Source: Morella rubra
Lineage: Eukaryota > Streptophyta > Magnoliopsida > Fagales > Myricaceae
Length of the DNA stretch: 64,000 nt
Assembly (NCBI GenBank): GCA_003952965.2
Contig: CM025855.1
Location: forward strand, 28,910,502-28,974,501
Reading direction: 5' to 3'
The notes under the pieces are model-generated. The model saw only the letters and a list, made by a program, of their open reading frames with translations. It made no database searches and was not told where the DNA came from. Made by a program: the position numbers and the translations under genes. How positions within the stretch are numbered: the stretch's first letter is position 1; each line of letters opens with the position of its first letter. This document shows positions 57,199-64,000 of the stretch, piece after piece.

Positions 57199-58571
57199 TG
57201 TTAGCCCAAGGTTGTTCTTACAAACAATCTATTTTGGTTTTGATGATAACAAAGTTTTCTTACTTTTTCAGACAATTAGATTTTACATCGATATTTCGTT
57301 TCAAGAAAATTATTTTTTAGAGTATCAAGGTTTCCTTATTTTAAAATCTCTCCAAGCTTACTTGATCATCATTTCTCTTGCAAATTGATCATCTTTTATA
57401 TTGTAAGTATGTTTGAGATTTATTGAATTGGGGTAGTTGTTGTTAAAGAACATTTTTTTATCTAAGTGTTGGAAGTGTCGACACATTGGACCATAAGTGT
57501 CGACACATTGAACTACTACCCGAGAGTTGTTTTTCAGAATCTTTCTAAATTTCTTCTAAGTGCTGGAAGTGTCGACACATTGGACCAAGTGTCGACACAT
57601 TGAACTACTACCCAAGAGTTTGTTGTTTAGGTCATTTGAAATGATTTTTTTTGACCAAGTATTGGAAGTGTCGACCATTGAGCATAGTGTCGACACATTG
57701 AACTAACACCCAGAGGTTGTTTTCAGGCCAATTTTAATGTGTAGCACATACCATCAATGTGTCGACACATTGCACGATTTTGCAGAAATCCTGAAGCAAC
57801 GCCAACTCATTCAAAAAGCACCAAATGCTTAAATGACCCCAACGGCACTCAAATTTACAAGAAGCTCTTGGTGCCTAGGAGCTTTAAATAGAAGAAATGG
57901 AGAGAGAAAGGTGGAATGTGCGCTATTAACTCTTGCCTTAATTTCTAGAGAGTGAAAAAGCTTTGAGGAAGAAAAAAGCTCCACCAACCAAGAAAGCTCG
58001 TACTCCCACTTGCAAATACTATTGCTTTCTTTGTGAATCTTGTCTCTTTGCACACCAGTACTTCATACTTGTTTATTCAACTTAAAGAGCCTTTACTAAG
58101 ATTCCCTTGTACTTGTTTTTTGTAAAAACCGTGAGTGTTTGGAAAAAACACTTGTCCTACTTGTTGTGTAGAAGAAATCCTCTAGGTTGTTGGGATTTGT
58201 GAGAGTGAGTTCAAGTGTAAGCTCAAAAACACTTTGTGGTTCCTTAGCACCCGAGAAGCTAATGTACTTCCTATTTGAAGATAGTAAAGAAAGCCCCACC
58301 TTGAGAGTAGACGTAGGCAATGGCTGAACCACCTAAAAATCACGTTGTCATCTCTCTATCCTTATCTTTATTTATTGTTGATATTTATTTATTGTGCTTC
58401 TTTAACTATTCCTTTTATTCTTAATTATTGTCCTTAATTGTTTAGATCTACTCTCTTGCTCTTTATAAAAAGAAAAGGTTCTTTACAAAAATTTTGATTT
58501 ATAAAAACAAAAAGTTAAAAGTTTTTTTTATAAAAATTCACCCCCCTTTTTGGGTTGTTTTTGCTCTCTCA
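57199..58571 (+). mobile_element. SIRE/Maximus-like LTR inside the CACTA copy
   Basis: It starts TGTTAGCCCAAGGTTGTTCT, with GGTTTTGATGATAACAAAG close behind, and ends with ATTCACCCCCCTTTTTGGGT and TTTTTGCTCTCTCA. CTGCT precedes it (57194-57198); the same CTGCT follows the end of the second, duplicated LTR piece (59918-59922), where the junction is better kept. That gives a 5-bp target duplication. No internal region is present. Confidence 0.82.
57465..57725. repeat. Tandem repeat with paired TGTCGACA palindromes inside the SIRE-like LTR
   Basis: Three diverged units of about 90 bp each hold AAGTGTCGACACATTGGACC and GTGTCGACACATTGAACTAC. The palindrome GTGTCGACAC is present up to twice per unit, with a further copy near 57762. 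Confidence 0.85.
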
Positions 58572-59048
58572 CAATCTCCTTACATGCATCTGCTGATCTC
58601 TCGCCATCGTCTGCTCCACACGATTCGCTGAAGGAGCATTCATACATGTGTGGACATGTTTTCCGTGTCCGGACGAGGTTATTTTTTCCGCATTGGAACG
58701 CTCGTGTATACGTCCGGATGTTATTGAGTATTCATGATGATTTTTATTTGTCACTATATGCTAAAGATTATTATTCGTTAGGTAAAGTCTGTTCGGATGT
58801 AGTCAAAATAACGTCCAGACGGACTTGACAAATTTGTGACAATTCTAATCGTCACTCAGTTACAACAATTTGTATTTTGTCACCCAGATACACGTCCGAA
58901 TGGTGTGGTTCTGGGTCCGGACGGATGCTAACTATTTGCAACGATTAGTATCGTCACTCATTTGGGATGAGGTGTATTTCGTCACAGAACAGTGTGGTTC
59001 TGGGTTCGGATATTGTATTTAATTGCTTTCTTTTTGAATCTTGTCTCT

Positions 59049-60371
59049 GTGTCAGCACATACCATCAATGTGTCGACACATTGCACGATTTTGCAGAAAT
59101 CCTGAAGCAACGCCAACTCATCAAAAAGCATCAAATGGTCTTAAATGACCTCCAACGGCACTCAAACTTTACAAGAAGACCCTTGGTGCCCTAGGAGCTT
59201 TAAATAGAAGAAGATGGAGAGAGAAACGGTGGACATGTGCGCTATTAACTCTTGCCCTAATTTCTAAAGAAAGAAAAAGCTTTGAGGAAGAAAGAAGCTC
59301 CACCAACCAAGAAAGCTCGTACTCCCACTTGCAAATACTGTTGCTTTCTTTGAATCTTGTCTCTTTGCACACCTCAGTACTTCATACTTGTTTATTCAGC
59401 TTAAAGAGATTTTACTAAGATTCCCTTTGTACTTGTTTTTTTTTTAAAAACACGTGAGTGTTTGGAAAAACACTTGTCCTACTTGTTGGGTAGAAGAAAT
59501 CCTCTAGGTTGTGGGGATTTGTGAGAGTGAGTTAAAGTGTAAGCTCAAAAACACTTTGTAAAGGTTCCTTAGCACCGAGAAGCTAAGGTGTACTTCCTAT
59601 TCGAAGATAGTGAAGAAAGCCCAAGGAAGTCAATAGCCTTAGGGGTGGACGTAGGCAAGTGTTGGCTGAACCACCTAAAAGTCACGGTGTCATCTCTCTA
59701 CCCTTATCTCTATTTATTGTTGATATCTATTTATTGTGCTTCTTTAACTATTCCTTTTATTCTTAATTATGGTCCTTGATTGTTTAGATCTACACTCTTG
59801 CTCTTTAGAAAAAGAAAAGGGGTTCTTTACAAATTTGATTTTATAAAAACAAAAAGGTTAAAAGTTTTTTTATAAAACCCAATTCACCCCCCCTCTTGGG
59901 TTGTTTTTGCTCTCTCACTGCTCCTACATCATCTGCTGATGCTCTCGCATCGTCTGCTCCACACGATTCGCTGAAGGAGCATTCATACATGTGTGGACAT
60001 GTTTTCCGTGTCCGGACGAGGTTATTTTTTCCGCATTGGAACGCTCGTGTATACGTCCGGATGTTATTGAGTATTCATGATGATTTTTATGTGTCACTAT
60101 GTGCTAAAGATTATTATTCGTTAGGTAAAGTCTGTTCGGATGTAGTCAAAATAACGTCCAGACGGACTTGACAAATTTGTGACGATTCTAATTGTCACTT
60201 AGTTACAACGATTTAGATGATTTTGTCACCCAGATACACGTCCGAATGGTGTGGTTCTGGGTCCGGACGGATGCTAACTATTTGCAACGATTAGTATCGT
60301 CACTCATTTGGGATGAGGTGTATTTCGTCACAGAACAGTGTGGTTCTGGGTTCGGATATTGTATTTAATTG
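59049..60371. repeat. Second copy of a 1.3-kb tandem duplication (LTR part plus CACTA part)
   Basis: This repeats 57739-59025 in the same order: GCACATACCATCAATGTGTC, the LTR end, TCTCTCA, the exon stub, and the CACTA right-end sequence to TTCGGATATTGTATTTAATT. Identity is high over the whole length; the copies differ by small indels. A 23-bp joint (59026-59048) resembles LTR sequence near 58022. Confidence 0.9.
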
Positions 60372-60978
60372 TTTCGAATATTGTGATTAATTATGTAACT
60401 ATACATTTTGTTAATAAATTTGTTTATTTAATAATTTTCTAGTAATTTTTTAATTTGTTATAAAAAAAAAATGTCTGTTCCAACGTTATATTTCGCTTTT
60501 GAAATACAATGTGCCATAAAACTGCCTTGGTTATTTGAAAAACTCAAACGTGCCATATAACATATTTTTGAAATATCTTATGGTACAACTTTATTTTATA
60601 TTCAAGATTCTTAGGCAAAAATATGTGGTATTTGATAATGAAAAAACATCATTTATAGTACGCACCATTTGTGGTACGTGGAATTTAGGACAACAATATC
60701 ATTCTATATGTCTTCTTTGTATTTTTTATTTACAATTCGGAGTTGACAAATAATTTCCCACTTGAACCCAAGTGACGGAGCACGTGTGGTTCGAAAACAA
60801 ATGCAAATAAAATCATATATGTGGCAAGACATCGATTAGAACGAGAGGTCTTTTTATAAGAATAACCAGGTCGGCCTTTTTATAGCAATATCATTGATAC
60901 CGGGTTTAACCAGAGAAAGCGCGGGACATCTCGGGAGCACCTCGTAATGGTTGGAATGAGAGAAATGGACACTCAAAG

Positions 60979-61110
60979 ATAGTAATGGGGACCTCGGGAA
61001 GTGATAACGGGATAGATAGATACCTTAGTAATGAGGACTTCGGGAAGTGATAACCCGGGATAGATAGACACCTCGGAATAGTAATGAGGACCTCGGGATA
61101 ATGTATAGTA
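60979..61110. repeat. Short tandem repeat, about 50-bp unit, 2.5 copies
   Basis: AGTAATGAGGACCTCGGGA with GTGATAACGGGATAGATAGA recurs three times, the last copy partial. Confidence 0.85.
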
Positions 61111-63565
61111 TCTCGGATGTTTGTGGGAATGTCGGGAAAGCACTCAAAAATGCACTCTAACTCACACACTCGGATAGATAAGCTCACCACCCAAGTAGAA
61201 CACAAAGGGATACAGAAATCACCACCCAATGTAATCCAACACGGGATACAGAGCAAGAAACTCGCCACCTATCGGAATCCACCGAAGGATAAGAGTTTGT
61301 AGAAGAAATCCTTCTTCAAAGTAGCCTAAGGCTCAAGTTGTATAAACACTCAAAATCTCTGCCTTTCCACTACAAGAGAAGGGTTTAAATAGCAAAGCTT
61401 GGAACAACCCTCCAAGCATGAGTAAATGAAAATTACATCTTCCAAAATATTAATTGAGACATAAAAGACTCTTAGGGAAATGAAAAGACATGTTGAAAAT
61501 CCAAAAGAACAAGCTAAAAATAGCAAACTCGTCCAAAATTCGCTGGACCTCGGAATTAGCTGCCAGCCTGACCTCCTTGGAGTAATTTAACCATAACTTC
61601 GTCTAGAAAACTCCAAATTGTACGTTGTTTGATGCGTTGGAAACTAGATTGTAGAGCTTTCCAACAAGCCATAGTTCGAACATAAAACCTTCGTGAATCA
61701 TTCCAGAATTTCAACCTTGACCTTCTTACTGACCACACCTATGTCAATCATCGATCATCAATGATTTCATTGACTCTAAACAACCTTGTTCTATCTGTAC
61801 ATGACTAGAGGGTACATCTCACCTCGAAGTCTTAATCATCTAGATCATCTACTTTGAAGTCATTGAGGCTCGGTATTCTTGATACATCAAATGATGATAA
61901 AGCTGACTAAAAACTGTTAATATCACCTATTTTTGTTAGGAGCTATATATATACATGAGACGATCCATCTTTAAAAAAATAAAAATTATATTTAGAATTT
62001 ATTTATTTTGATAGTTTAGGGTACTGTAAAATAAAGTGTGAAGGATCTCATAATTATAAAAATAAAATATTTAACCCGATATATTAATATTAAAAGAGAA
62101 TTGCGTACTTAATTTGTAAGCGTAATAGCTGGGCGCACTAGCATCATCAACACTAGTGACTTTTGAGAGTACTTCTGAAGTCATTTTTAACTGAGGCCGG
62201 GTACCCCCACATTCTTGCCATATACGTACGATATATCGAAATTGTTAAAAGAAAATATATTAAATGATTTTAATTATATATTTTCTCTAAATGACGGCTG
62301 TGTGCCTTAATTTAGGTTACTAAAAATAAAATTATTGCTAAGTAATATAAACATCATTAATTTTGGTTGTTCAAGGGTTTAATGTGAAGAACTTGATAGT
62401 TAAACCCTCTCAAAGTGATATTGATCCTATAATTTAAGCCTCAAATAAAGTGTTTTTTTTTGAAAAAAAAAAAAAGGAGTTACAGGCTGTCACAAATATT
62501 TATAATTGTGACCAACTCCGAAAAAAGAGAGATGGGCAAATGCTTTGAAAGTATTATAGTGTCAATTAAATTTACTATACAAGTTGCAAGTGGGATTTCA
62601 ATATTATTGGACCATTAATGAAGATAAGAGGAGCACGTGCACTCCTAAACTCATAATATTATTGAGTCGACAAAAGCAAGTCTTTTTATAAGAAAATCGA
62701 AGTCATTTTATGGCCAAGCTTGTGTTAAATTAAAAATAGACTTAATTACCATATAGGTGTTGTGGTATTTGATTTTTATAATTTAATCCTTGAGATACAA
62801 CTTTCAACCAGCATTTCTATTAATTGGATCTCAAACCTCATCTTCAAGTTGCTAAAATACAAGCTAATAATCAGAATACTTTCCATTTTAATTTGTGAAG
62901 TATCAAAAAGAAAATAGCAAAGAAGGATAACCAATGATAAGAGAAGGAATGGCAAGATCTAAGGAATGTGCTAATACGCATATATGTCAATGACAAATGA
63001 CAACACCATTGCTACCATCGCTACCAACTTCAAAAGCCAAGCCAAAGTAAAGAATTTAAGTTTCGATTTTGTTTCATTAAGTGATGGTAAGAGTAGGTAG
63101 ATTAGTTAGAACTCTAGATCTTGGGTGTGGGCCTTCTCCACCTACGAACCCCCGGCATTGTAATACCTACTGCAAAGGTTATAGTTGTAATGAGTGTAGC
63201 CATGACTAAATCAGATCTGATTCTTTTTGCAACCTCTCCTCCATCTTCCTCTCTTTCCTTCACGTGTTCTTTTATTTCATCTTATTCCTCTAGTATCCGT
63301 CGAGGTAGATAGCTATAAGCTTAAGTACTCCTCAATCCGATCACAAATCTATCATCCTGTATAATAGTTATTGCTGAATTGTGAGCCTTAAAAACTTTAT
63401 AAAAGCCTCTGAATCTTTGATGTAGCTTGCAATAAAAAGGAAGTTAAAAAAAAAAACGTACGTAGTAGATACTTTGTTTCACACAGAGGAACCAGTAAAG
63501 TAAAAATACAAAAGCAGAAAAGAACAAAGTTTGCAAGATTTAGAAGAAGAAAATATTTGCCTCAT

Positions 63566-63711
63566 GTCAGTAGGGGCGAAGCCCCATGTAGCTTTGGGGC
63601 TAAAAGATAATATTATAATTTTTGGAAGGAGTAAACATAAAAAAATAAAAAATAAAAAATAGAAAATAAGGTTAAAATTATTTTTTTTTGGGGGCTTCTC
63701 CCCTAGCTGAC
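63566..63711. repeat. Small foldback (inverted repeat) element
   Basis: GTCAGTAGGGGCGAAGCCCC (63566-63585) is nearly the reverse complement of GGGGCTTCTCCCCTAGCTGA plus C (63691-63711). The centre is AT-rich. It may be a tiny MITE; no target duplication was found. Confidence 0.55.
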
Positions 63712-64000
63712 AGCTAGAGGAGCCACAAAATTCCTGCTGCTTCCTAGCGTGTCATCGACGGATAAGATTGTACCACTTAACAAGTGTGAATCAATTGATA
63801 GCTTGTGTGGGCCAATGCAATAAGTTTGGTATACAATTTAGAGTGTAGATTGTAAAAAAATTTGGTTCCTAGAGGAGCAAAACATACTATCCCTTAGTTC
63901 TTTTCCCTTTAGAGTCGTAGGAAAATTTTGACCATTTTTCTCTTACAACCAAGCTCACTTTTAATTGAAACACAAGTTAATTAGATAGCCTTCCTCGTGA

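Larger units (their letters stand above)
56230..60371 (-). mobile_element. Third CACTA copy: internally deleted, LTR-interrupted, partly duplicated
   Basis: The left end CACTAAAAGAAAATGCACTT (56230) is a one-base variant of the CACTACAAGAAA terminus. It is followed by the same GTCACC / GGTGAC blocks and motifs as the complete element, up to the tail of the Transposase_24 exon (CATCTGCTCACGCAT, about 57130). After the LTR insert the exon sequence resumes for about 40 bases (CATCTGCTGAT...CGTCTGCTCCA) and then jumps to sequence equivalent to about 42297 of the complete element, so roughly 10 kb of interior is deleted. The right end decays at about 60371 without a TGTAGTG terminus. Confidence 0.82.
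60372..64000. other. No recognisable gene
   Basis: AT-rich, apparently unique sequence. Short frames such as 61117-61302 and 63121-63312 have no family resemblance. T8/A13 runs sit near 62453-62476. Two small repeats are listed separately. Confidence 0.5.

Noticed and set aside
63121..63312. Short serine-rich plus-strand frame
   Set aside because: Too short, low complexity at the end, no family pattern.

Overview
The window looks like nuclear DNA of a flowering plant, most likely a eudicot. The signs are AT-rich intergenic sequence, nested Ty3/gypsy and Ty1/copia LTR retrotransposons, L1-type LINEs, CACTA (En/Spm) DNA transposons with plant-type transposases, and one DUF247 gene. A woody perennial is a guess; I cannot name the species. 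No rRNA, tRNA, CRISPR array or bacterial-type operon was found. Almost every coding stretch belongs to a transposable element, and most carry frameshifts or stops.

Layout. 1-3.6 kb: AT-rich, no gene, with two poly-G runs and a 60-bp tandem repeat. 3.6-5.1 kb: piece of a gypsy LTR, split by a 513-bp MULE-like MITE with a 9-bp target duplication. 5.1-6.6 kb: GC-rich tandem array of about 20 units of 68 bp, each able to form two hairpins. 6.65-7.2 kb: end of a chromovirus integrase and the start of its LTR. 8.6-9.1 kb: copia LTR remnant. 9.9-12.2 kb: 5'-truncated, internally deleted LINE with poly-A and a candidate target duplication. 12.55-20.0 kb: decayed gypsy element on the minus strand (gag, protease, RT, RNase H, integrase, PBS, PPT). 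20.0-23.9 kb: right-hand part of a CACTA element. 24.2-29.4 kb: copia LTR pieces, a SIRE/Maximus-like solo LTR inside one of them, and a LINE fragment.

30.9-42.8 kb: an end-to-end CACTA element (11.9 kb, TIRs CACTACAAGAAA, 3-bp target duplication GTG). It holds a decayed TNP2-type transposase, a Transposase_24-type second protein, a plant transposon protein of the PF20167 kind, a small unknown protein, and dense palindromic CGTNCGNACG motifs at both ends and in the middle. 43.5-44.9 kb: two adjacent copia LTR pieces on the plus strand. 46.9 kb: another Transposase_24-like tail. 48.7-51.3 kb: the only cellular gene, a DUF247 membrane protein gene broken by one frameshift. Its 3' flank is repeated at 55.7 kb, with a copia LTR and RT/RNase H remnant between. 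56.2-60.4 kb: third CACTA copy, internally deleted, hit by a SIRE-like LTR and then tandemly duplicated across the LTR/CACTA junction. 60.4-64 kb: no recognisable gene.

The genes do not form one pathway. In the large CACTA element, TNP2 (catalysis) and the Transposase_24 protein (probable DNA-binding partner) would have worked together on the motif-rich ends. The structure of the nested insertions lets several events be ordered in time.
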